Below, in pieces: positions 28,414 through 36,222 of a DNA stretch of 64,000 nt. The position numbers were made by a program, and so were the translations under genes. Location of the stretch: positions 82,022 to 146,021 of the forward strand of contig NZ_FRBN01000008.1 of assembly GCF_900142625.1 (NCBI RefSeq), read 5' to 3'. Numbering within the stretch: position 1 is the stretch's first letter; each line of letters opens with the position of its first letter. The notes beneath the pieces are model-generated. The model had not been told where the DNA came from and searched no databases. It worked only from the letters and a program-made list of their open reading frames with translations. The DNA is from Roseovarius marisflavi (lineage in GTDB: Bacteria; Pseudomonadota; Alphaproteobacteria; Rhodobacterales; Rhodobacteraceae).

Positions 28414-28453
28414 CCGGCTCTACGTTTCTTCTTGCCCTAAATATCCCGGGGGG

Positions 28454-28485
28454 GTCGCGCTCTGCGCGACGGGGGCAGCGCCCCC
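28454..28485. repeat. Twin-hairpin REP-like element between soeA and soeB
   Basis: Two perfect hairpins lie back to back: GTCGCGC-TCT-GCGCGAC (28454-28470) and GGGGGC-AGC-GCCCCC (28471-28485). They sit in the 109-bp soeA-soeB gap after AAATATCCCGGGGGGG. The form resembles dispersed intergenic repeats of Rhodobacteraceae. As RNA it could stabilise the upstream mRNA or reduce downstream expression. Confidence 0.5.
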
Positions 28486-28522
28486 AATCCCCGCTCACAC
28501 CGCGCAATTCCGAGGTGGTCCA

Positions 28523-29305
28523 ATGACAACCCTACCCACACAAACCACCCGCAAGCTGGGCCTCGTGATCGACCTTGATACCTGCGTTGGCTGTCACGCC
28601 TGCGTGGTGTCGTGCAAAGGCTGGAACACCGAGAATTACGGTGCGCCTCTCAGCGATCAGAACCCCTATGGCGCCGATCCTTCGGGCACCTTCCTCAACC
28701 GCGTTCACAGCTACGAGGTTCAGCCGCTGGCCACCTCGACCATGCCGCACCCCGCCGCGCAACTGGTACATTTCCCCAAATCCTGCCTGCATTGCGAAGA
28801 CGCGCCCTGCGTCACCGTCTGCCCCACCGGGGCAAGCTACAAGCGGGTCGAGGATGGCATCGTTCTGGTGAACGAGACCGACTGCATCGGCTGTGGCCTC
28901 TGTGCCTGGGCCTGCCCCTACGGCGCGCGCGAACTTGATGCCGCCGAGGGCGTTATGAAGAAATGCACGCTCTGCGTTGACCGCATCTATAACGAAAACC
29001 TCCCCGAGGTGGATCGCGAGCCCGCCTGCGTGCGCACCTGTCCGGCCGGGGCGCGCCATTTCGGTGATTTCGCCGACCCCGACAGCAATGTCAGCAAACT
29101 GACGGCCGAGCGTGGCGGCATGGATCTGATGCCCGAACAGGGCACCAAACCCGTTAACCAATACCTGCCACCCCGCGCCAAGGATCAGCTCGACCAACCC
29201 AAACCGGTTGGCGAAATCGACATTCTTGCCCCCTTCCTGGCCCCGGTCATGGACGAACCCAAGGGCTTCCTTGGCTGGCTCGACAAAGCTCTGGAGAGAA
29301 TCTGA
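28523..29305 (+). CDS. soeB: Sulfite dehydrogenase SoeB, iron-sulfur subunit
   Basis: A 260-residue DmsB/PsrB-type ferredoxin with four cysteine groups for four [4Fe-4S] clusters: CVGCHACVVSC (21-31), CLHCEDAPCVTVCP, CIGCGLCAWACP, and CTLCVDRI with CVRTCPAG. It carries electrons from SoeA to the membrane subunit SoeC and then to quinone. There is no signal peptide. The C-terminal extension, PFLAPVMDEPKGFLGWLDKALERI, probably contacts the membrane subunit. soeC starts one base after its stop. Confidence 0.92.
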   Translation: MTTLPTQTTRKLGLVIDLDTCVGCHACVVSCKGWNTENYGAPLSDQNPYGADPSGTFLNRVHSYEVQPLATSTMPHPAAQLVHFPKSCLHCEDAPCVTVCPTGASYKRVEDGIVLVNETDCIGCGLCAWACPYGARELDAAEGVMKKCTLCVDRIYNENLPEVDREPACVRTCPAGARHFGDFADPDSNVSKLTAERGGMDLMPEQGTKPVNQYLPPRAKDQLDQPKPVGEIDILAPFLAPVMDEPKGFLGWLDKALERI

Positions 29306-29306
29306 G

Positions 29307-30179
29307 ATGCATCCCGCTCCTTCTGTCATCGTCTTCACAACCCTCTCCGGTCTTGGCTTTGGCCTTTTGGTATGGCTCGGGCTCGGCATGCCTGCGGTCA
29401 CCGGCTGGGTGGCTTTTGCCTTTTTTGTCATCGCCTATGGTTTGGCTGTCGGCGGGCTCCTGGCCTCGACCTTTCACCTTGGCCACCCCGAACGCGCCAT
29501 GAAGGCGTTTAGCCAGTGGCGCTCAAGCTGGCTTAGCCGCGAAGGCGTCTGCGCCGTGGGTGCTCTTCTGGTGATGGGGCTCTATGCCGCCGCCCTGGTG
29601 TTTCTCGACACCCGGATTGCGATCCTCGGGTGGCTTGGTGCGCTCTTGTCGCTTGCCACCGTGTTCACCACCTCGATGATCTATGCCCAGCTTACGACCA
29701 TCCCGCGCTGGAAAACCCCTCTGACGCCCGCTTTGCTGGTGGCAATCTCTCTGGCTGGCGGCGCGCTTCTGGCCGGTCAGGTCAGCGCCGCGCTGATCCT
29801 CTTGCCGGTAGCGGGGGTGATACAGGTGCTCTGGTGGGTGCGTGGCGACGGCGCCTTTGCCGCCAGCGGCACCAATATGGCAAGCGCGACCGGGCTTGGC
29901 AGCATCGGCAGCGTGCGTGCCTTCGAGGCGCCACATACCGGGACCAATTACCTCATGCGCGAAATGGTGCATGAGGTCGGGCGCAAACATGCCCAGAAAC
30001 TGCGCGCGATCGCGCTTGGGCTTGGGTTTATCCTGCCGGTGCTGATGCTGCTTGTGCCATTCACACATGCCATGGCTCTGTTTGCCGTCACGAGCCATGT
30101 GGCAGGCATCGTCGCCTCACGCTGGTTGTTCTTTGCCGAGGCCGAGCATGTGGTCGGCCTCTATTACGGCAAGCGCTAG
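29307..30179 (+). CDS. soeC: Sulfite dehydrogenase SoeC, membrane anchor
   Basis: A 290-residue DmsC-like membrane protein with about eight transmembrane helices. The STFHLGHPERAMKAFSQWRSSWLSREG motif is typical of DmsC/SoeC subunits. It anchors SoeAB at the cytoplasmic face and passes electrons to quinone. ATG 29307 is next to the soeB stop, with GAGAG upstream. Its stop codon lies inside an 8-bp stem, AGGCGGCC/GGCCGCCT (30178-30202), which may help end transcription. Confidence 0.9.
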   Translation: MHPAPSVIVFTTLSGLGFGLLVWLGLGMPAVTGWVAFAFFVIAYGLAVGGLLASTFHLGHPERAMKAFSQWRSSWLSREGVCAVGALLVMGLYAAALVFLDTRIAILGWLGALLSLATVFTTSMIYAQLTTIPRWKTPLTPALLVAISLAGGALLAGQVSAALILLPVAGVIQVLWWVRGDGAFAASGTNMASATGLGSIGSVRAFEAPHTGTNYLMREMVHEVGRKHAQKLRAIALGLGFILPVLMLLVPFTHAMALFAVTSHVAGIVASRWLFFAEAEHVVGLYYGKR

Positions 30180-30225
30180 GCGGCCCGAACGCGAGGCCGC
30201 CTGTCAGGGCGGATGAGCGGGCCGA

Positions 30226-30807
30226 TCACGCCCAGCCATCCGTCCATTCATCGACCTTGGGTTCGATCCGCCGCTTGCGAAACCGCATCCAACGCACCCG
30301 GATCGCCCAGAAAAGCGCCGCCAGAACCGTCAAAAACACGATCTTGAACCACGGGATGATCCTGACATCCGGACCATCCACCGCCCAGACACTGACCGCA
30401 TTGGGATAGATCGACAGGAATTCATTGCGCCAGCCATAGTGGCGCACCACCACCCATTGCGGCTTGGCATCGTTCTTCTTGGAAATAAGATCCGATGCTT
30501 CGGCCTGAAGATTGCTGGTGTCGAACTTGAAATAGGGCGGCCAGCCCCAGCCGGTATCCTCGTTTCGATAGATCATCGGCTTGTCATTGGTGCGAAAGGC
30601 CTGAATGAAAAACACATCGCGCACGGTCACATCGGTGGCCTCGCCGGTGTCGGCATTGGACCAGAACATCGCATTGCTGCCCGGATCGACCCGCTTTTCA
30701 TAGGTGTCGGTGATCCGCGCCACATCGTGCTGTGGCAACGTATAGTGCAGAAACGCAATCACCAGCAGCCAGAACAGCCCTCGTATCGTCCATTTCACAT
30801 AGCCCAT
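30226..30807 (-). CDS. DUF1523 membrane protein
   Basis: A 193-residue protein with an N-terminal transmembrane helix (about 7-24, IRGLFWLLVIAFLHYTL), a periplasmic part of about 120 residues, a second helix (about 155-172) and a basic cytoplasmic tail. It matches DUF1523, a family of unknown function seen in Rhodobacteraceae. FFIQAFRTNDKPMIYRNEDTGWGWPPYFKFDTSNLQAEA is the conserved core. It lies 10 bp downstream of another small membrane-protein gene and is convergent with soeC. Its role is unknown. Confidence 0.78.
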   Translation of the reverse strand: MGYVKWTIRGLFWLLVIAFLHYTLPQHDVARITDTYEKRVDPGSNAMFWSNADTGEATDVTVRDVFFIQAFRTNDKPMIYRNEDTGWGWPPYFKFDTSNLQAEASDLISKKNDAKPQWVVVRHYGWRNEFLSIYPNAVSVWAVDGPDVRIIPWFKIVFLTVLAALFWAIRVRWMRFRKRRIEPKVDEWTDGWA

Positions 30808-30817
30808 TGCGGCCCCC

Positions 30818-31084
30818 TTACATAAAATTCGTAAAATAGATGATCGCCGCGATCATCGTGATCGGCACGATATAGACCAGCCAGATCAAACGCCGCCTGA
30901 GCGAGTGCTGATATTGCGCCATTCCAGTCTCTATATAGGCATCCTTGTCGCCGGGCCTACCCGTGTCCTGCCAGTCTTTCAGTAATTTGCGCCGCCGCAC
31001 CGATCGCGAATAGAGGGAAATGCTGACATAAATCACTGTCAGGATGATAAAGCCAAAGATAACCAAACGCAGCAATGCCAACAT
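30818..31084 (-). CDS. Small two-helix membrane protein
   Basis: An 88-residue protein with transmembrane segments at about 2-22 and 65-85, separated by a charged loop (SRSVRRRKLLKDWQDTG...). ATG 31084 is preceded by GGGGAAA. Upstream in-frame codons have no ribosome-binding site. It is probably co-transcribed with the DUF1523 gene 10 bp downstream. I do not recognise a function. Confidence 0.65.
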   Translation of the reverse strand: MLALLRLVIFGFIILTVIYVSISLYSRSVRRRKLLKDWQDTGRPGDKDAYIETGMAQYQHSLRRRLIWLVYIVPITMIAAIIYFTNFM

Positions 31085-31201
31085 CTTTGTGTTTCCCCGA
31101 TCCAAAACCGCGACTCGCGACCAAAGTCGCAGCAATCCTGACGCGTCTTAACGCAGAATCATGCTAGGGTGCACCCTGCACCAGCTAAAAAGGAGACTTC
31201 C

Positions 31202-32014
31202 ATGTGTGACGCATGCATCATCAACGCGGTCAAAGACAGGATGCTGTCGCGCCGCGCCTTTTTCACCGCAACTGCCGCCGCTGGCGCCGCGACCGCGCTC
31301 GGGCCCTTCACGGCGCCCCCGGCCATGGCCGCCGGTCACGGCAGCGTCGAGGATCTGACCCATACCTATGACGCCGATTTCCCAACCTATTTCGGCGTGC
31401 CCGGCATTTCGACCGAACAAAACTTCAATTTCGCCGAACACGGGCTCAACCTGATGACGCTGACGGTGAACGAACATACCGGCACCCATGTCGATGCGCC
31501 GCTGCATTTCTCGGCCGATGGCGCCTCGGTCGATGAAATCCCCCTTGGCACTCTGGTGGCGCCGCTCTGCGTCATCGACATTACCGCCAAGGCCGCCGAA
31601 AGCCCCGATGCCCAGCTGACGCCCGATGACCTCAAGGCGTGGATCGCCGCCAATGGCGATATCCCCGATCATGCCTGTGTCGCGCTCTATTCCGGCTGGG
31701 GCGCCAAGACCGCCACCGACGCCTTTCGCGGCTTTGATGGTGAGAAACAGCACTATCCCGGCTTTCATGTCGAGGCGGCGCAGATGTTGCTTGAAACCGG
31801 GGCCGGTTCGATTGCCAGCGATACGCTCTCGCTTGATCACGGCATCTCGGCAGATTTCGCCACCCATTACGCCTGGCTTCCGGCGGGTCGTTTCGGGATC
31901 GAATGTCTCGCCAATCTTGACAGGCTGCCGGCCTCGGGGGCGACGATTGTCGTCGGCGCGCCCAAGCATCGCGGCGGCACCGGCGGGCCTGCGCGAATCT
32001 TCGCGATGGTCTGA
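31202..32014 (+). CDS. Tat-exported cyclase-family metal hydrolase
   Basis: A 270-residue member of the cyclase/kynurenine formamidase-like family (PF04199). HTGTHVDAP (92-100) is the metal-binding HxGTHxDxP signature, with a second part in SLDHG (about 214). The N-terminus MLSRRAFFTATAAAGAA has RR at 17-18 and reads as a twin-arginine signal, so the enzyme would be periplasmic. GGAG lies before ATG 31202. Family members hydrolyse small amides or lactones. An exported form cannot be a standard tryptophan-pathway kynurenine formamidase, and its substrate is open. Confidence 0.82.
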   Translation: MCDACIINAVKDRMLSRRAFFTATAAAGAATALGPFTAPPAMAAGHGSVEDLTHTYDADFPTYFGVPGISTEQNFNFAEHGLNLMTLTVNEHTGTHVDAPLHFSADGASVDEIPLGTLVAPLCVIDITAKAAESPDAQLTPDDLKAWIAANGDIPDHACVALYSGWGAKTATDAFRGFDGEKQHYPGFHVEAAQMLLETGAGSIASDTLSLDHGISADFATHYAWLPAGRFGIECLANLDRLPASGATIVVGAPKHRGGTGGPARIFAMV

Positions 32015-32107
32015 TACTCAACCGCACAGCCTGACAGGCTTGTGACGTGACATTCCATCCAAGAACCTTAGGGTAAGGGCATGATTTTCGCCCTTACCGG
32101 AGGCCCT

Positions 32108-32923
32108 ATGCGCTATCTGCTTGTCCTGTTTGCCCTTCTCTTTCCCGGTCTGGCCCCGGCAGCAGGACCCGAGGCCGAAACAGCACGCTGTCACGCGGAA
32201 ATCCCCTGCCCGCTTGGGGATCGCTCCTATCACGTGAAAGAGCCGGATGATTGGGATGGCGTCACGCCGCTTCCGGTGCTGTTGCATTTTCACGGCTGGA
32301 TGCGACAGGGCGCGCTGATCGTGAAACATGGCCGCATTTCCGGCGCGACCCGGCGGCGCGGGGTCTTGCTTTTGGCGCCCAACGGGGCCGGAAAGACCTG
32401 GGATTTCTGGACCTCCGACACAGATGACGTCGATTTCGCCGCCGCCGTGATCGAGGACGCGGCCAAGCGCTATCCGATCGACCGAAGCCGAATTTACGTT
32501 TCGGGCTATTCCTATGGCTCGGCGATGGCGTGGCGCTATGCCTGTGAAAACGGCGATGGCGTTGCCGCGCTTCTGGCTGTCTCGGGCACCCTGCGCCAGT
32601 CAGAGACCTGCCCTGCCGCCCCCGCCGAGGTGCGCCATGTGCATGGCACCTCGGATAATGTGATGGGTTTTCCATTCGGGCCGGGGGGCGACACGACCTA
32701 TCCGGTCAAACTCTGGCGTGACACGCTTGATTGCAACGGCCCGCCGCGCGACCTTGGCACCTGGGATGTGACCCGGCATGATACCTTCAGGCGCAGCCAA
32801 TGGACCGATTGCAACGGTGGGCAGGTGACGCTTGATGTGCATAAACGCGGCCATTTCATCCCGCGCGGCTGGATCGCGCGGCAACTGGACGAGTTGCTGG
32901 ATCTGCCGCACGCCTATCCCTGA
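32108..32923 (+). CDS. Secreted esterase, PHB-depolymerase-like alpha/beta hydrolase
   Basis: A 271-residue protein with a signal peptide (MRYLLVLFALLFPGLAPAAG). LLHFHGW (58-64) is the oxyanion region and GYSYGS (133-138, Ser135) the nucleophile elbow. VHGTSDNV probably carries the acid region and KRGHFIP the His. It resembles LpqC/polyhydroxybutyrate depolymerase-type esterases, which act on exported substrates such as feruloyl or short polyester links. GGAGG precedes the ATG. It stands alone between the cyclase and an ABC exporter. Confidence 0.8.
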   Translation: MRYLLVLFALLFPGLAPAAGPEAETARCHAEIPCPLGDRSYHVKEPDDWDGVTPLPVLLHFHGWMRQGALIVKHGRISGATRRRGVLLLAPNGAGKTWDFWTSDTDDVDFAAAVIEDAAKRYPIDRSRIYVSGYSYGSAMAWRYACENGDGVAALLAVSGTLRQSETCPAAPAEVRHVHGTSDNVMGFPFGPGGDTTYPVKLWRDTLDCNGPPRDLGTWDVTRHDTFRRSQWTDCNGGQVTLDVHKRGHFIPRGWIARQLDELLDLPHAYP

Positions 32924-33021
32924 TCCCGTGCCTCGACCGTTTTTCGCAGCAATGGGATGACCTTGCGCGCAGAACCCTCTATGAGCAGGCCTGACATCCC
33001 TGACCTCACGGGCCCGACCGC

Positions 33022-34806
33022 ATGACCAAGAAGCCCGCCAAGATCAAAGTGCCGCTTTATTCGGCCACTGACCGCGACAACCTGCGTTGGCTTTGGAACA
33101 GATACCTGAAACAGCGCTCGCCCTGGCTCTTGCTGGTGCTTGTCATGATCCTTGTGCAGGGCGTGGTCTATCAGCAATTCCTGTCGATCACCGAAAGTGG
33201 CCTCAGGGTGATTTTCGACAACGGCACGGCGCGTGAACTGGGCATGGTCTGTCTTGCAGTGTTTTTTCTCTTCGCTGTGCGCGGCGCCATGGGCTATCTC
33301 GTGCCGCGCATCACCGTCTGGGTCAGCAACAGCGCGATCTTTGAAATGCGCCGCGATCTGATCGAGCACATGATGGATCTGGATCTTGCCTATTTCGAGC
33401 GCACCAAACCCGGCGAGATCATTCAGCGCCTTGTGACGCAAACCCAACAGCTTGGGCATTTCATCGGCCTCTCTACCGCCAACGCCCTGCGCGATGCGGT
33501 GACGGTGGTGATTGTGTCGAGCTATCTGATCTACAAGAACCCGGTGCTGTTCACCGCCGCCGTTCTGGTGCTGCCGTTCATCATCTGGGTGATGAATTTC
33601 GTCTCGACCCGCGTCAAACAGGTTCAGGGCGAGGCCGAACATGCGCTTGGCGATTACATGAGCGGGATCGAGGAAACCGTGAGCGGCATGCGCACGGTCA
33701 AGATATCGAACCAGGAAAAAGTCGAGGCCGCGCGGCTTGAAAAAGGCACCGGCAGGATTCGCGATCTGGCAACACGGGTGCAGCTTACGCAGGCCCTCGT
33801 CATGCCCTCGATCGACCTCAGCTCGGCCTTTGTCTATGTGCTGGTGATCGGCGGCGGCGGCTATATGGTGCTTAGCCCGAATTTCGACATGGATGGCGCG
33901 GGCATCATCACCTTTCTGCTTGGCATGGTGCTTGTGTTTGATCCGGCGCGCCTGCTGGCGCAATACCTTGGTATCCTTCAGGCGCATGTGGTTTTGCTTG
34001 ATCGGGTACGCAGCCTGTTTCACGAAAAACCAAGCATCACTGATGCACCGGGGGCGGTTACCACGTTTGACACCGGCGGCGATATCGCCCTCGATCAGGT
34101 ACGGTTTTCCTATAGCCCGGAACAGCCGCTGTTTGACGGGCTGTCGATGACCTTCAAGGGCGCAAAGGTCTCGGCCATTGTCGGCGCGACCGGGTCGGGC
34201 AAAACCACGATCCTGTCGCTGTTGTCGCGGCTTTACGATGTGCAGGGCGGCCAGATCACCATTGGCGGCACGGCCATCGACAAGGTCAAGCTTCACGCGC
34301 TGCGCGGGGCCTTTTCGGTGGTGGCGCAGGATATCGTGATCTTCAACAATTCGATCTGGGAAAACATCCGCTACGTGAACCCAGAGGCGACGGATGCCGA
34401 CATCTGGCAGGCCGCTGAAAACGCCGAGATCGCCGATCTGATCCGTGCGCGCGGTGATGCGCCGGTTGGTCCCAAGGGCGCGCAATTGTCGGGCGGTCAA
34501 AAGCAACGCATCGCCATCGCCCGCGCCTTTCTTGTCGATGCGCCGATCCTTTTGCTGGACGAGGCCACAAGCGCGCTTGACCAGGGCACCGAGGCGCGGA
34601 TCAAATCCGCCCTGACCCGTCTGACCCAAGGGCGCACGACGATTGTCGTGGCGCATCGCCTGTCGTCCATTGCCGACGCCGATAGCATCTATGTGCTAGA
34701 GGCCGGCGCGCTTGTCGAGCAGGGCAAGCATGACGATCTGTTGAAGAAAAACGGCTATTACGCCCAGCTTTACCTCGCCCAAAAGCAAAGCTACGCCGCG
34801 AGTTAA
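33022..34806 (+). CDS. ABC exporter (fused permease and ATPase)
   Basis: A 594-residue half-transporter of the MsbA/LmrA type. Six transmembrane helices cover about 30-310. The ATPase has Walker A GATGSGKTT (388-396), signature LSGGQKQR and Walker B ILLLDEATSALD, with AHRLSSIADAD after it. It acts as a homodimer to export lipids, drugs or peptides. The substrate is not readable from sequence. Its stop overlaps that of the convergent DUF1185 gene by 4 bp. Confidence 0.88.
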   Translation: MTKKPAKIKVPLYSATDRDNLRWLWNRYLKQRSPWLLLVLVMILVQGVVYQQFLSITESGLRVIFDNGTARELGMVCLAVFFLFAVRGAMGYLVPRITVWVSNSAIFEMRRDLIEHMMDLDLAYFERTKPGEIIQRLVTQTQQLGHFIGLSTANALRDAVTVVIVSSYLIYKNPVLFTAAVLVLPFIIWVMNFVSTRVKQVQGEAEHALGDYMSGIEETVSGMRTVKISNQEKVEAARLEKGTGRIRDLATRVQLTQALVMPSIDLSSAFVYVLVIGGGGYMVLSPNFDMDGAGIITFLLGMVLVFDPARLLAQYLGILQAHVVLLDRVRSLFHEKPSITDAPGAVTTFDTGGDIALDQVRFSYSPEQPLFDGLSMTFKGAKVSAIVGATGSGKTTILSLLSRLYDVQGGQITIGGTAIDKVKLHALRGAFSVVAQDIVIFNNSIWENIRYVNPEATDADIWQAAENAEIADLIRARGDAPVGPKGAQLSGGQKQRIAIARAFLVDAPILLLDEATSALDQGTEARIKSALTRLTQGRTTIVVAHRLSSIADADSIYVLEAGALVEQGKHDDLLKKNGYYAQLYLAQKQSYAAS

Positions 34807-35384
34807 CGCAGGCCGTCTTCGCCGATTACCTCGGCCAGGCTCAGCCCGCCCATACGGTCGTGTATGCGACCGCCACGCGCCATCGCGAGGATGAACAAAA
34901 GCTCGTCGACGCGAGGACCATCGGCGAGGCCCACCTCCATCCCGTCAAAATGGCTGCGCACATAGGCGGCGTTGATATGGCCAAGCGGCACGTCAATGCG
35001 CGTGCCCGGTCCGCCCTGTTTCATCGACGAGGGCACGATTGCCCTGGCCTCGCCAAGGCGCGCGCGCATCGCATAGCCCCCCGGCACATGCCAAAGCGCG
35101 GTATGTTCAAGCTCGCCACGCTCGCCCGCCATTGCGGCCTTGCCATAGCCATCAATCCCGTCAATCCCGCCCATGGCCTCGATCAGCCGGTCAGTCATCA
35201 TAAGGCCAAGCGGTTTGAGATCCTCCATCGCCGATTGAAGGTCGTCCGTGTACCCGCCCGCAAAGGGATTTTTGACCAGAGCGGCAATCGCCCCCCGGCG
35301 CCGCGGATGTTCGGGCGCGGGGCCGCCATCATGGTGAATCTCTTCAATGAAGATCGCGGTCTTGCGCAGGGTGAAATCAGGCAT
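34803..35384 (-). CDS. DUF1185 amino-acid-synthesis family protein
   Basis: A 193-residue PF06684 (AA_synth, DUF1185) protein. Structures of this family show a variant of the Bacillus chorismate mutase fold, and a role in amino-acid metabolism was proposed, but no reaction is established. Blocks visible here are IEEIHHDGG, AALVKNPFAG and YGKAAMAGERGELEHTALWHVPGGYAMR. It is the last gene of a five-gene operon with a molybdenum hydroxylase and a 6-hydroxynicotinate-reductase-like protein, and overlaps the UPF0280 gene by 8 bp. It may act late in the same catabolic route. Confidence 0.82.
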   Translation of the reverse strand: MPDFTLRKTAIFIEEIHHDGGPAPEHPRRRGAIAALVKNPFAGGYTDDLQSAMEDLKPLGLMMTDRLIEAMGGIDGIDGYGKAAMAGERGELEHTALWHVPGGYAMRARLGEARAIVPSSMKQGGPGTRIDVPLGHINAAYVRSHFDGMEVGLADGPRVDELLFILAMARGGRIHDRMGGLSLAEVIGEDGLR

Positions 35385-36222
35385 GCATAAGCTCCGTTCC
35401 AGTCAAGGTTTTCACGGGCAGATCGCCGACGATCCGGCATTGCCCCTTTAGCATCAGGACCGCCCCGGCAATCAATCCGGCCCCAAGACACGTCTCGGCG
35501 TAGGTAACCCCGGCAACAAGCGCACGATCCACCTCGGCGCGCGTCAAGCGGCCCACCACACGCGTGACAAGGCGCGCGCCAAGGTCGCTATCGGGGGATA
35601 CCTCGCAGGCCGCGAGGCGCGTCACCTCGGGATGCCCTGGAAGATCGACCGCATTGGCGATCATCGTGGCGGCGGCATCGGCTTCTGCTGCAGAGGCCGC
35701 AAGCACCGTCACACTCTCGGCAATGCCGCGCGAGAGGCTGCGCCCGCCACGCCCAGAGGTGGCAATTCCGCGCACCGCATGATCATGACCAATCGTAAGC
35801 CGCGCCACCGGATCGGCGGCGACAACGCCATGCATCACCTGACCCGCCGTGAGACGAAAGGCGATATCGCCGCCATTGTTGACATAGGCCTTGGCGATGC
35901 CGGGGCCGTCGCAAAGCGCCGCAAGAATCTCTTCGGCACCGGCGCCGGCAACGGCAGCCATGGGCGTAATGAAGCGCGGCGCAAAAGGCGCCACCGCGCG
36001 CGCCATACGGCGCGCAACGCGGCCCTGTGGCATTGGCCCGGTATCACAGCGCAGGTGCGGCAACTCATCTACAAGCTCCTGCAAGAGGCCTTTGAACCGA
36101 TCCGCCGCACGGGCAAATCCCGCCTCTTGTCCCGGACCGTCGGCACCGACAATCATATCAATTGGCCCGTGATGCAGGTGAAGCCGCCCACCCGAAATAC
36201 GCATGATCTGCGGCCCGGTCAT
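35377..36222 (-). CDS. UPF0280 protein (ApbE-related)
   Basis: A 281-residue UPF0280 protein. The family shares the ApbE-like fold, and the similarity is visible here: VNNGGDIAFRLTAG corresponds to ApbE VNxGGDI-x-xG. GIATSGRGGRSLSRGIAESVTVLAASAAEADAAAT-type sequence corresponds to the ApbE ATSG and SVTV...EADA blocks, but the HIIDPxTG segment is missing. ApbE proteins attach FMN covalently to target proteins. Here it is encoded between an iron-sulfur reductase and DUF1185, so a flavin-transfer or cofactor role for that reductase is an attractive but unproved idea. It overlaps both neighbours. Confidence 0.8.
   Translation of the reverse strand: MTGPQIMRISGGRLHLHHGPIDMIVGADGPGQEAGFARAADRFKGLLQELVDELPHLRCDTGPMPQGRVARRMARAVAPFAPRFITPMAAVAGAGAEEILAALCDGPGIAKAYVNNGGDIAFRLTAGQVMHGVVAADPVARLTIGHDHAVRGIATSGRGGRSLSRGIAESVTVLAASAAEADAAATMIANAVDLPGHPEVTRLAACEVSPDSDLGARLVTRVVGRLTRAEVDRALVAGVTYAETCLGAGLIAGAVLMLKGQCRIVGDLPVKTLTGTELMHA

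Noticed and set aside
32914..34656. 580-codon minus-strand frame opposite the ABC exporter
   Set aside because: The exporter has all ABC motifs; the opposite frame is a His/Arg-rich shadow.
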